Notes under the pieces: generated by a model | Database searches by the model: none | What the model saw: the letters and a program-made list of their open reading frames with translations, nothing else | Told to the model about the DNA's origin: nothing | Made by a program: the position numbers and the translations under genes | Shown here: positions 15,001 to 26,894 of the stretch, one piece after another | Layout: the number at the start of each line of letters is the position of its first letter | Position numbering within the stretch: the first letter of the stretch is position 1 | NCBI GenBank assembly: GCA_963082875.1 | Contig: OY720099.1 | Span: 19,015,066 to 19,079,065, forward strand | DNA length: 64,000 nt | From: Corella eumyota | Taxonomy: Eukaryota > Chordata > Ascidiacea > Phlebobranchia > Corellidae | Reading direction: 5' to 3'

Positions 15001-18000
15001 ATACACATTTTATTTCACAAGCTGATTTTTCCCTGTTTTTTCATTACAGTCAAACCGAGTGCATATAAAACGGATTGAAGTCAGCTATTGTGTTTTGGTG
15101 AAATCCACTATAGCGACAAATCGCGCTGATTTTAATCCCACAAAATAGGACGAATCGTATTTAAAAACATTACCATACATTAACTAGACACAAATTTAAT
15201 TTATTTAATGCAAATTCTTTATACTATTGGAATGGTTTTGAAGGGTAATTGCGTAATAACTATTTCTTAATAAAGTATAAAAACCATGTGTAAAAAATTT
15301 AAAATTTTGAACAAATATTAAGTTAAAAAATAATTAACACATTTTCGTACAAAGATTAACCACGAAGTCAAAAAAAAAATTCATTTACAGAGATTTGCAA
15401 AATCGAGTTAATCATAAAAGCCAGACTATTGACAACCCCGATTTACTCAAATCGTAACACATGCTTGTAACCTGGCCCCCAGACGCTTAGTTTGTTTTGT
15501 AACGGAGCAGCTGAAATAAACTCGTAGGTGTAGAGTTACAAGACGCTGAGTTAACTACTTCACTAACTAAGCGAGCTTTACTAACCAACAGGTGTCTAGT
15601 ATTAAGTTTCCGAGTAGAAACAAAGGCGTGTCGACAGGTTTCTAGTTATACCAACTTCCGTCGAAATCTGGCGCCAACTGATTTAATTGTTCAAGTTTGG
15701 AAAACATTAAATTAATTGTGTTAGTTAGGAAAACGGTTTTGGCGGGGTAATTTAATAGACAACTCGTACTTTCTACGACTACGTTACTGACGCCTTTATA
15801 ACAAAGCTAATTTGGTAGCTATAGTACAATTTAAAACAAACACGTTTTGTTTAACGGATTGACTTAGGAAGACGTTGTGGCTTTGGCGTTTTTGTTAATA
15901 TAGTTAGTAAATAATTGCGCCTTTAACCTATAAAAATCTTTTTATAAAAAGGCAAAACAACCTCGAAAATTTTGCAAAGAACAAACTTTTGAGATGTGCA
16001 TTTAAAACTTAAAATATTATTAATTAAAGGTGTTGAAAGTTAAGTAAATTTTCTACAAAAAATAATCAACTATGGCCAATTATAACGCGCAATTACAAAT
16101 TGCGTAAATAACCTTTTACTATAAAACTTAATGTAAAAACTTTAAACTTTTAAAGCAAATTTAGGCCTCTACATTGTATGTAAGCTATTCTGTATTATTC
16201 CGAATCACAGGACTAGCGTGAACGAGGCACATACAACACCTAGCGGCCAAAAAAAACGAAAAAGGTCATATTTTTTCTGACTTAAATCTTTATTTTCTGC
16301 CCGGAGGGGACATTGGTCATGAGTTAAGTGCGGTCCGAAAGGTCTGAGGTTCGAATCGCGCCATCACCATAACGTTGTATTGAACCAATGCGCTAAGGAT
16401 TAATGGGCACGTATTTTTTACCATTTTTTTAATAAAAAAAAAAACTTTCAATCCAGCTAATATAAAAACGACAATTACCAAATTAGTCGACAACTAAACA
16501 GAAATATGCAAGAAATTTGCGATAAAAAGTAAGATTGTAAAATAATAACTCTGCATTAGCGAAGATTAGTCAGCTGATGGTTTACCCTAAGGTCTCGTCT
16601 ACACCTGTGGCAATCCACTTAAAATAGTTTATTGCCTGCCAAGTTACGCAATGTTTTAACTACTGTGTTGTACGATGCTCATAAAATACTTGTAGAACAA
16701 AATACTGTAAAACAAATACAAAAATGACAAACTATTTATAATATTTTTTAATAATTAAAAAATAATTTCTATTACCGTATATAAAATTCTAATTATTCAT
16801 TTGCTTTAAAAGTATTTTCTATATTTCTATTTTTCTTATTTTAACTTGTGTTAAAATGTAACTGTTACGATTAAAACTTCGGTTAATTTGATTGCAATGA
16901 ATTTGTGACATATTTTTCGCAAAGATCTTAATCTGACAATCACATGTGAAAACTTGAATTGATTTGTGAAATATAAACAATTTAAAGAGCGACCATTATT
17001 ATCATTCACTCAAATGTCAGCGGCACATTCTGTTATTTTAAACAATAAAAAAAGACATTAAAAAAAATCAAATTGATAGACTTGATTTCAGAATTAAATT
17101 TTAGTCAGTTAATGGACTATTACTCATTGTAATCAATACCCAAATACACTTTCATTTTTAAAGGCGTTTAACGAATCATGGATATTATTGATTAACAAAG
17201 TAAATTTACTAAGGCAAAAACATGAAATATATATTCTTATGTTTATACATTTAAACAACCATTAAATCTGTTTTTATACAAAATATAAAGGAAATAAGTA
17301 AAATCATGTTCAAAGAAGTTAAATATAAAATAAATAATTCGAAATATCAAGGGTTCGTCTGGAGATTCAAATCGATTACGATGGCGTGAAATTAAGTCAT
17401 AATTTTTTACGTCTGGGACCTTTAACACAGAGGAAAACAAATTAAAAATTTTACTTTGAAATCTAAAGTTCTATTTGATAATAGCGCGCTTTTGTCAAGA
17501 ATAATTCAAACATTTAAACAAATATTAAGACGAAATTTAAATAAATAAATATTAACACTACTTCAAATAAAAACCGTTTTCCGTATTACAAAAAATTAAA
17601 TAAAATAAAATACAATTTTTATAAAAAAATACCAATTTTTTTCTTGAATACACAAATTTTAAAAATGCCTAAAATGTGTATGCCTAATTAAAATTAAACG
17701 CAAGAGATAAAATCTTTTTTATCTTTATTTATGTCTAAACTATTTTAATGAGGCAGTAAACCATGTTTTACAACTACTAGAAAGGCCAGGAATTTAACAG
17801 ATTTTTACTCACGTTTTTAAATAGATTTTATCGGCATGAAGGTCAAGGAGAAAATGGAAATAGTTTTAATATTTACACTAAAAAGATTAAATCGCTTAAT
17901 GAATCTTGTCGACCTTTTTCTTTATGAATCGTGAACGAGATCAACAAAAATAAACTGAATTAAAAAAAAACAGTAAACAATTCAGTACCACAACAAGATA

Positions 18001-19342
18001 TCACAAGTCAAAAATTTCAAATTAAATAGTACAAGCCAGCATTAAAATGTACAAGCAAGAACATACAAAATATAGGCTAATCCATTAAATCTTAAATGCT
18101 TGGAGACATAAGAATAGCATAATTAGTCCTCATCTGCTAACATATACAAAACATCAATTTGTGGGATTAAATCTCTCTATTAATGCTGTGACTACCAACA
18201 ATATGAGGTTTTAATCCTTTGGAGAAAGTCAGAACTAACATGGCGAAATATTCCACTTTTAAACAAACTAACCCATTAATTTGGTATTTTAATATAGCCA
18301 TGCCCTAGGCCTAATGACTGCAAAACTAAACATAAAAATTAAATTTTTGAAACCATAGCCAACCAATGCATAATTAAAAATAAAAAATTATAATTTTTTA
18401 ACCACAAAAGTTATCAAAATATGTTAAATACCCCGAATAATTTAACTACAATACAAAAACATTTTGTTTACTATTTTTGAAACATTATGCACAAAAAAAA
18501 CAACTTTTACAAAACAAATTTCAAAAAAATCTCCTCTAAACAAATTAAAATGAATAAGTGACAATTGAACAGCAAAGAGCAATGAAACTTATTTGTTGAA
18601 AGCACTCAAGTGACCACTTGTCACTAAAAGTTGAGTAGTTTTCTTGTTTTACACATTACCAACTGAATCACAGGTTTAACTAGAGTTATCACAAAATTGC
18701 TTTTTGATTAAAATTGCCTTTAACGATATATAGTAAATGCACCCAATTTTATATAAAACAAGATCGCTTAAAAAATTTTATATTTGAAATATTTGAAAAA
18801 ATTATTTTTGTAATAATAAATTACTTAAAAATGCAAGCACCCAAACTTGTTTCTATTTTTAAATGAAAACAACCAAAAAGATTATAATGTATTGTTTATC
18901 GATTCGTTGGATTTATTTTTAAATTAATTTTATTATTTTAGATGAATAAATTATTATAAGGGTAAATTAATTTCTTTTGTTATATTAAAATTAGGATTAA
19001 AATAAATATTAAAAAAAATTTACCTCCAGGGGTGAAGAGTGAAACCAGGACAAGAATCAACACAAACTAAACACTGCTTTCCGTTTACAAATTTGCTCAG
19101 TGCTTTAAACTAAAAAAAAATTATTTAAAAAAAAAAAATATTGCCTACCTACCATTACCAACCATTTATAAAATAAAAAAAATTCTGACATTTATCATAT
19201 AAAATTCGTTGCAGCTTTAAATTAAAACATCTTAATACAAAGTAATTAATGAAAATGCAATACTAATAAATGCTTGCTAAATATAAAATAAATACTCTAG
19301 CATACTTACAGCATTGCTAGATTGGCTTCTACTGCCAGACAT
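86..19342 (-). CDS. PRICKLE: Prickle, planar cell polarity LIM protein (3' end beyond the left edge)
   Basis: Cytoplasmic core planar cell polarity protein that acts at the membrane with Van Gogh and Dishevelled. Eleven exons join with consistent phases: 19310-19342, 19024-19109, 8181-8472, 7323-7436, 3248-3385, 2585-2788, 2319-2505, 1874-2052, 642-1665, 414-554 and 86-236, about 849 residues in the window. Residues 1-60 hold a Cys/His motif ([17 protein letters not shown], then CIHCKC) as in Prickle3 and Testin. The PET domain runs from about 119 ([13 protein letters not shown]) to 215, with three LIM domains at about 219-283, 284-343 and 346-405, all zinc ligands present. A long Ser/Pro-rich tail follows. 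The usual C-terminal prenylation motif must lie off the left edge. The start is the ATG of a short first exon followed by a consensus GTAAGT donor; an internal start in exon 3 (MALAVNHL) could give a shorter form. Identity is very secure; exon ends are read by eye. Confidence 0.95.
3386..7322 (-). other. Prickle intron inside the PET domain (3.9 kb)
   Basis: Non-coding stretch between the exons 7323-7436 and 3248-3385. I see no convincing exon, RNA gene or mobile element in it; open frames here are short and without family resemblance. Its size is unusual beside the many introns of a few hundred bases or less elsewhere in the window, so it may carry regulatory sequence, but nothing specific can be named from the sequence alone. 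Confidence 0.6.
8473..19023 (-). other. Prickle second intron (10.6 kb)
   Basis: Separates the exon ending at 19024 (codons for ...LHPWR) from the exon starting at 8472 (KSCIHCKC...). It is AT-rich, with many homopolymer runs, and holds no coding exon that I can support on either strand. One tRNA-like SINE fragment lies near 16.3 kb. It is by far the largest intron in the window and the natural place to look for Prickle enhancers. Confidence 0.7.
16295..16400 (+). repeat. tRNA-like SINE fragment
   Basis: Contains a good internal Pol III B box (GGTTCGAATCGC near 16350) preceded by a weak A-box-like stretch (TCATGAGTTAAGTGCGG). No cloverleaf with a matched acceptor stem can be formed by eye, so a tRNA-derived repeat is likelier than a working tRNA gene. 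A similar body occurs in reverse near 63.8 kb. Confidence 0.35.
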
Positions 19343-19931
19343 TCAATTGGTTCTTTACACTTAAACACGCGCCTCCTTGAAGGCAAAATTTTGAAAAAAT
19401 ATTTCTTGTTCCAGTTTTCTTCATATGCGGAAGAATTTTCAATGAGTTATCGAGACGTCGTTAGTCTGGTAATTGATGTCAACAATCCGTGCCCGCAAAG
19501 CGTCGTTAAAGTTCACCGTGATTTTACAGGTCACGTAGACTCCAACATGATGTCATGGTAGTTTTAATTCAAAAAAAGCAGCTAAATAAAAACCCAAAAT
19601 CTAATTTATTTGAGCATTAAAACTAAGTGTATATACGTTTTTATTAATTTTAAGCCTTTTTGAAATACTTTACCGAAAATATATCGTTAATAAAAGCCTA
19701 AAATATTGTTTAAACTAATGGCACGAATGTCTGATAATCGTTTGTTTACAGCTACATTTAAGAAAACGCTAAGTTTTCGCTAGAACGATTCTCAATAAAA
19801 CGACAATTTAATTTTCTGACTAAACAGTGAAAATTTGCAAAGGCGCCAAAATTATAATTTTTACACCGAATTGAAGAAGTTTTTTATATTTTTTACTAAA
19901 AATCCAACAGTTTATATATTAATAAAGGAAT
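19343..19931. promoter_or_regulatory. Head-to-head promoter region of Prickle and DYNC2I1
   Basis: The two start codons face away from each other 589 bp apart, so both 5' UTRs and core promoters must lie here unless more upstream exons exist. Visible motifs are an E2F-like GGCGCCAAAA at 19842-19851 and a forkhead-type TGTTTAC at 19743-19749. The forkhead motif would fit FoxJ1-type control of a ciliary gene, but such a short AT-rich motif is weak evidence. I found no clear RFX X-box. Transcription start sites cannot be fixed from sequence alone. Confidence 0.55.
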
Positions 19932-22900
19932 ATGAGCGAGGTACGTTATTAAAATTGGTATATTAAAACTTTCAGATCACATTTATTAAACGTTTTATCT
20001 TGTTTATATTTTTTTAAACTAAGTTACACACTACATTATTATTTTGCTGTTTATATGACATTTTCTATCTTTTTACATGAGGTATTTTTTGTTGTTAGAG
20101 GAGGAGAAAAAAAGATGACACTTGGACCAAAGAAGAACTTAACAAAGCACTTCACAGAACTGAAAAACCTTCTAGAAAAGAAAGACCTTCTGAAGGTGAT
20201 TTGTAGTTATTTTTTTATAAATTGTATCTCACAGATTTACTGACTTTTAATATTAGGTGACTGTAAATTAGCTTGCTTTTTGTAGCATTTTTTAACAAAA
20301 TATCTGTTTAGACAACCATAGAAAAAGTGATCGACATAAAAGGGAAAGAAGTGCAAAAGATCATGCGGAAGATGTTGGTTACTTTTAGTTAAATTCAATA
20401 CATTTATTTACTTAAAATAATTTTTAAACAATCTTTAAATTAATATAGAGTTTCCCTGATGAAAGAAGAGAAAGGCGCAAAAGGGAAGAAAGGTAATTTT
20501 CATGTAGCAAATATGTTTTAAAGGGATAGGCTATAAAATCATTTATTATTAGTATTATTGTTATTAATTTAAACTTTTTATTTACAAGAGAGAGTGCTGG
20601 TCATCATGAAAGAAGAAATGGTGAAACTAGGGAAGAGAGACATAAAAGAAGGGAGGAAAGAGAAAGAAGAAAACAAGAGTCTGAATATAAAGGAAGAGAC
20701 CCTAGAGAAGATAGGGCAGAAAGAATGGACAATAAAGAACGAAGAGATAAAAAAGAGCGTAATGAAAGAAACGAAAAAAGAGAACGAAGGGAAGATGAAG
20801 GACAAAAGGTGAGAAGGGAAGATGATGAAAAAAAAGAAAGAAGAGAAAGAAGAAAGGAGGATGATAGAAGAGAAAGAAGGGAGGGTGATGGACGAAAAGA
20901 AAGAAGAGAACACAAACGAAGGGAAGAAAATAAAGAAAGTGGTAGACGAAGAGAACATCGGGACAGAACCGAAGAAGAAGATGGAAGAGAAAGAAAACAC
21001 AAAAGTGAAAGAATTTTGGATGAGGAAGAATACAGGAGACAAAAAGACAAAGTATTTAAAAAATGGTTATTAATCCCTTAAATTAAAAAAAACTTAAATG
21101 TGAAATTCCATTAAAATATCCATGAAACTGCATTATTAAAAAATAATAAAATAATGCCAAGTAATATTTTTAGGAAAGACGTCGGCGGGAAAAAGCAAAG
21201 CGTAATAGGTAAACATAATATAGTTATTTATTTTTTGTAAAAAATATTTTATTGTTTTAAATCAAATTTGTTTCTACAGCCATCCGAGCACTAAGAACGA
21301 CGAAAAAGTAAGTTAAAAATATTTAAAATCACATTTATGTTTATATAAGTAATATTCTCATAAAAATATGTTTTTAATAGGAAAGAAAACATGACGATAG
21401 AGATGACAAAGAACATCGAAAAAGGTTAAAAATTATTTTTTATAGCGCCTTAAATCACAAAATATATTTTTGATTGTGTTCCACATAATTTAACATACCA
21501 AAATTTTTTTTTTAGAAGTCGCCATGACAAAGAAGAAAAGGTATTGTATCTTGAAGCTATTTTTATAATTTGTGAACAAATAATAAAAGTAATTTCTAAT
21601 ATATTTATAGAGAGGCCATGAAAGAAAAAATTCTGATGGTCGTAGAGAAAGGTAAATGTTATTTCCTGTTAAAATAAAAACATAAATATTAAATTTAAGA
21701 TATTAAATGTTAGTAAAATTTTTCTAATTTTAGCCGTAAAAAAGAAGAAGTAGTAGAAGAGGTAAGGAAAACTATGAAATTTCAGTGTTGTGATAATATA
21801 AACTTATATTAATATTTTGAATTTGTCTTCTAGAATGCTTATGATTACGATGATGAAGAGTTTGAAAATTATGAAGATGATTTTGAGGATGAGCAGGTAG
21901 AAATTTAAATTTTACATAAGGGCAGTCACAGATCAATCGATGCCCACCCTAAGGCCACATTAATTGTCGTAATATAGTTGCAACTCTTAACTAATACTTC
22001 CAAACAATAATTTACCTGCACATCACATACAACAATTTCAATAATTTTGTAGGCCTACAAATTGGACATACATACACATACATTTATATACATCTATCGT
22101 CCACCAATTAAAAAAAGATTTTAAAAGTCTAGTAACTTGGCAAATTTGAAATGTTTTTAGAGTGATTCAAATGAGCAAACCTCGGAGATGAATGTTTTGA
22201 TTAAAGCAATTAAGGAGGAAAATGAACGCGTCAACTCAGCTCGTGCCACAATATCTCCAGCAAGTGACACCAAAAATTATTCTGTGAGTCATTTTGTTTA
22301 TTCATAAAATTAAAAATTTTAAAATAATTTGATTTTATAATTTTTTGTTTTTAAAGCAACCACCTTCCGACTCTGAATCAAATTCCAGTAGATCAAATTT
22401 ATTGAGAACTAACATCAGTTTTGGATCTTCTGGAAAAAAATCTTTGAATCGGATCAAACAAAAACAAATTCTGTAATTTTTTAAATTACAATTTGACATA
22501 AGAAATTCTCTAAAAAATCTGTAAAATTAAAATTTAAGTGTTGTTTTTGTTTTTACAGAAAGCGTAAGAATGATCTTATCAACCTGATTCAACTAAACGT
22601 GACATCTTGTGACTTGTTTGAACTTCCACCAGTGACCGAATACACTTTTTATATCAAGAATTTTGGAGGAAAAAACTCACGCCAGGTTATTAGGAATTAA
22701 AACTCAGTTTGAAAAGAATATAAGTAGTATTAGGCATCAGTGACAGAAACAATTTCAAATACAATCATTTTAGTAATGCAATAGAGAAAAACACATGGGT
22801 TATAATTGTCTAATTTAACACTGCTCAGCTTACTCTGTATTTTTATAAGGTGGTATTGAAACTATTTTGTTAAAATTTCAAAGGTGTCTTCACAATGTAA

Positions 22901-25423
22901 CGAAGATGCATTAGATGTTGAAGTTGAAACTGACCAACCGGAGACCATCGAGAAATGGACACAACATCCACAAGAGGGAGCCAGTGCATCCGGAGGTAAC
23001 CCTTTTAAAAAAAATTTAAATTGCCGGTCAAAGACCATAACTCATTTTTTAAAATAAATTTTATAAAATATTCTCTTTTCTTGATTAGGTACACGGACTG
23101 ACAATGATACGAGTTCTGCTTCGTCAATTTTCTCGATTATTTCTGCTGATTCACAATCATTTGCAAACTTTCTAAAATATGCATCAGATATTGTCGAGTC
23201 ATCATTTATTGAATCAACAATATGGAGGGATTCAAAATCGGGCAACAAAAGCGTTTTAACTTTCTGTGATTCATATGTGAAGTTTAACACAAACTTGGCT
23301 TATCTGCAAGGTATAGTAAAACATTTGTATCATTTTTTTTATTTGAATTGAGATAAAACACTTGTTTTCTTTTGTAGGTCGAAAAATCTTGCACATGGCC
23401 TTTGGAGATGAAATAATGGCCGTTTCATTTGGACCAGCCTCACATAAAGTTAATATGAGGATCGACCTAAAAGGAATTATTACAGTTTGGAAACTAACCA
23501 ACACAGAACATCCTGACAAGTAAATTCTTGCCCTTAAATACAAAGTGATGGGTAATGTTTTAGTAGTAAAGTTTGATATTTTTGTTTAGAGTTCTTGTCT
23601 GTGATGCCCTTCCTACTGCTTGTACTTTTTCCCCTGGCAATAATTATGTTCTCTTTGTTGGAACTGTAAGTCTTGCGTTTGATTAAAACAAAATTGCAAA
23701 AAATTTAAGATTTTGTTATGACAGGATGATGGCAGTTTGGTGGTTTACGATTTAAATGAGTCCTCGGCTTTGCATCAAACTGTGGAGGTTGAAAGAAATG
23801 TTCAAACTGTGCTCAGAAATCCAACTTATACCACAAGTAGTTATGCTTACCTTATTACACCAAGTAGTACAAAAAAAAAAATTAAAAAAAAAATGATATA
23901 TATAAAAACAAAAATGCTTTAAAGCAGAAAAAATTAATGTGGTTTTGAACTTATTGGTTTTGTATAACACTCTGTTTATTTTAGGTTATTTCACTGATGC
24001 CCATTCAAGCCCTATTGTATGTTTAAATTCTGTGGGTTCTTTTGTTAATTCAAGTCAAATATTTTCACTTGAAGAAGATGGAAAAATTTGCATCTGGGTG
24101 AGAATAAAAAGTTTTTAATTAACAAAACAAAAAACTAATGATCAGACTTTTAAAAAATCATTAACATCCAAAAATAATCCCTTTTTTAGGTTGCAGTGGA
24201 AATTTTATCAGATATTGATGATGAAAAAGGATTAGCTCCAAACGGTCGCATTAAACTTGTTAAAAGTTTAAGTATTGAACTTAACACCAACAGGTAACAG
24301 GTTACTTTTTTATACTCAAAACACTAAAAATAAACAGATTTCATTGAACCTTTAATTGCAAGTTAATACCGTTTTATAGTTTTTTTATAAAGCTAATTAA
24401 ATGTTTAAATTGTGTTGTTTCAAATCTAAATTTATGTTATTGTTTTTAGTGCATCAAAAACTGATCTGGGTTGTAGAGCCACTTGTGCAAGATGTCCTGA
24501 CTCCAATGTCTTTTATGTTGGCACAGATGCGGTAAGAACTTTTTACAATGTTCTGCATTTTTAACAAAACCAACAACAAGTTGATTGGATTCTTGTAATA
24601 ATTTAATATCATTTGAACTTAATTTAAGGGCAATGTGGTAAGCTTAACAAGGGAAAAAAGACTGAAGACGTACACAGCAAACAATTCAGGGTCAGTTTCC
24701 AGTATTTCTTTCAACAAGTTTAACTCAAGCTTAATGTTGGTATCATATAAGACAGATCTTATTGCTTTGTTTCATGTTAAGCACGGTAAGTACTTATGTT
24801 TATGGCAATAAAAATTAATGTCAGTTCACTGGCAATTTTAAAGAGTATTTAGACTCTAAAATTATATTCTTAAATTGTATAGTAAACCCAGTAATGAGAT
24901 GGTCATTAGACAATGCAACTAGTATTCAACGATGTGATTGGTCGAACTGTCGGTCATCTGTGTTTTTTGCCAGTGATTCAACCAATCAGATGCATGTTTG
25001 GGATATAATGGCATTGGATACTGGTCCAATTGCAAGCGATGCTTTCAACCAAAAGTAAGTTATTACCTAATTTAGGATTAGCATAAAATAACTATTACTC
25101 TAAATTTTCTATATAGGCATAGGTAAATAAAAAAGTTTTTGTCCTATTTTTGAATAAACTAATGTTTTGTATTTAGAATTGTAGATTTTCAAGTAAATTC
25201 CTTCTCAAACAACCCGACAAACTTGGTAAGTTTATTGCTATACAAACCAACTAAAATTTAAAACAATTATACCTGTTATTGTAATTCTTTTTATGTGTTA
25301 TTTTAGATGGTTTCATTTGAATCTTGTGAGTTTGAACTACATCGAATCTCCCCTCACTTTATTCAATCTGTTACCAACGATGAAACAGAACAAATAAATT
25401 CCCTTCTAGAAGCTTTTTGTTAA
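19932..25423 (+). CDS. DYNC2I1: Dynein-2 intermediate chain 1 (WDR60)
   Basis: Intermediate chain of the dynein-2 motor, which drives retrograde intraflagellar transport in cilia. I read 27 exons whose lengths sum to 2,763 nt (920 residues; human about 1,066), from 19932-19940 (ATGAGCGAG) to 25307-25423. The N-terminus KKDDTWTKEELNKAL matches the human KDDTW motif. A very basic and acidic Arg/Glu/Lys region (exons 2-11) follows, then an acidic patch (NYEDDFEDEQ) and the conserved block LPPVTEYTFYIKNFGGKN. The next exons give QCNEDALDVEVETDQPETIE and then WTQHPQ. A WD-repeat propeller fills roughly residues 540-920. The donor of exon 20 is ambiguous (23836 or 23839). A dispersed repeat sits in intron 12. 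A poly(A) signal AATAAA is at 25474-25479. It shares its promoter region with Prickle. Confidence 0.95.
21905..22100 (+). repeat. Dispersed repeat, unknown family (copy 1)
   Basis: Lies in intron 12 of DYNC2I1. It shares a diverged core with a segment near 34.35-34.5 kb: AATTGTCGTAATATAGTTG, then CAACTCTTA, a TAATACTT stretch, an AATTTACC stretch and AAATTGGACAT. Two copies at unrelated loci make it a repeat. I see neither clear Pol III boxes nor terminal inverted repeats, so its class is open. Confidence 0.5.
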
Positions 25424-26894
25424 ATATCACCTGCTTTTCTATCTCTAGATGTTGCAATGAAATATTTTATAATAATAAAATTAAACAAATATAGGTGTGT
25501 TTTTATAAGCTATAGTACTCTACTAAAACAATTGATTATTTAGTTTTCAAATTTATTACAAACCATACTGAAGTTACAGTAAAAACATGAAAAAACAAAT
25601 AAAACGAAAATCAAAAGTTTATAACAAATTAAGGCCATAATACAGTTCAAAAAATATTTTAAAAAATAGGTTGTATATATATTTTAGTTTGTAAAACTAA
25701 AAAACTTCACCAGTACAAAAAAAACTCAATTTTTATAACAATGACCAAATGGTATGTTTTGCAGTCAGGTTTTTACCAAATGCAATACCAATTTTACTTT
25801 TCCATTGCAGTGGTTTAATTTTTTTAAACCAATAGGCAGCTATTTTTTTATTTGCAGCATTTTTAATATTTTTATAAAAAGTTTTAAATTTTTTTAGTCA
25901 TTGCTGCCATAAAGATTAATCTTTACATATTTTTAAAGCAAATGGTTTAAATATAACCCCCATGAAATATTTACAATTATTTAAAAAAAAAACAAAAATT
26001 TGCTGATAACATTTTAAAAATTTTAGCATCTAACCCAATTTGGTGCCTTGTCAGTGTAAATTAATTTTGAGAGATGTCATTTATTAAACAACATTTTCCA
26101 ATGAAATTAGCAAGGTATACCTTGGTTAAGTACCTGCTATTTTATTCTTTTTATAGCTCCAACAATATAAATATTGTGTAGATACAAGCTATTGGAATAA
26201 TATTGTGATATTTTTTACTACCAACCAAGTGGTGTCGAACAATTTTAATAATTAAAAATTTACACAAAGGCTTTTTTTTATATAATTTCCCTCCCTACCA
26301 ATTATTAATTTAATTTATCAGCAAATTTTTTAAGAACTTCATATTTTTAGACAAGAATTTGGTAAGATAACTCATTTTTTATATGTTTGTAAAACTTCTG
26401 TACTTAACCAATTATTAAATTTAGTTTAAACACAACGAAAGTAAATTATTAAACACACAAATATAGTAAACTAATTATAACCTAACTTTACAGCTATTAC
26501 AGAAACCGATATCAATTTTTGGAAAAATTTAAACATTTGTAGCAGTTTTCAATTTAAAAGCATAAATAAAAGTAAAAAATTCAACAGTAAAAACATTTTC
26601 ATACTGAAAACATCATCTTTTTAAAAACAAAACGAGGAAACTTTTTTTTGAAAAATGCTACATGATTTAAATTTTTTAAATATTTTTAATTTATTTACAA
26701 TTTAAAAAAAGTCTTTTTTTGAATAAATTAATTTTTGAAATATAATTTTAATCAGTTTCTATAATGCCCTGCTGTTTTTTTTAAAGAAAACGAAACTTTT
26801 AATACCTTTAATTTAAAAAAAAAAGATTGTTTTTTTTTTTAAATTTATTCTTCAGTTAATGATCTTCTTTCTTCTTTTCATAGTCTATTTGTTG
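25424..26894. other. Convergent spacer between DYNC2I1 and NXF1
   Basis: Holds the 3' UTRs of both genes. The DYNC2I1 poly(A) signal is at 25474-25479 and an NXF1 poly(A) signal (AATAAA on the minus strand) is at 26844-26849, 46 bases past the NXF1 stop. The rest is very AT-rich sequence with A and T runs and no supportable gene. Confidence 0.6.

Noticed and set aside
16295-16400. Functional tRNA gene
   Set aside because: A good B box, but no matched acceptor or anticodon stems; likelier a SINE fragment.
19322-19561. 79-codon plus-strand frame next to the DYNC2I1 promoter
   Set aside because: It lies opposite the first Prickle exon and its 5' UTR, has no family resemblance and no splice link to DYNC2I1.
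20578-21050. Two Ser/Phe/Leu-rich frames of about 150 codons on the minus strand
   Set aside because: They are the complement of the purine-rich Arg/Glu/Lys exon of DYNC2I1, which fits in frame with its neighbours and has splice sites.
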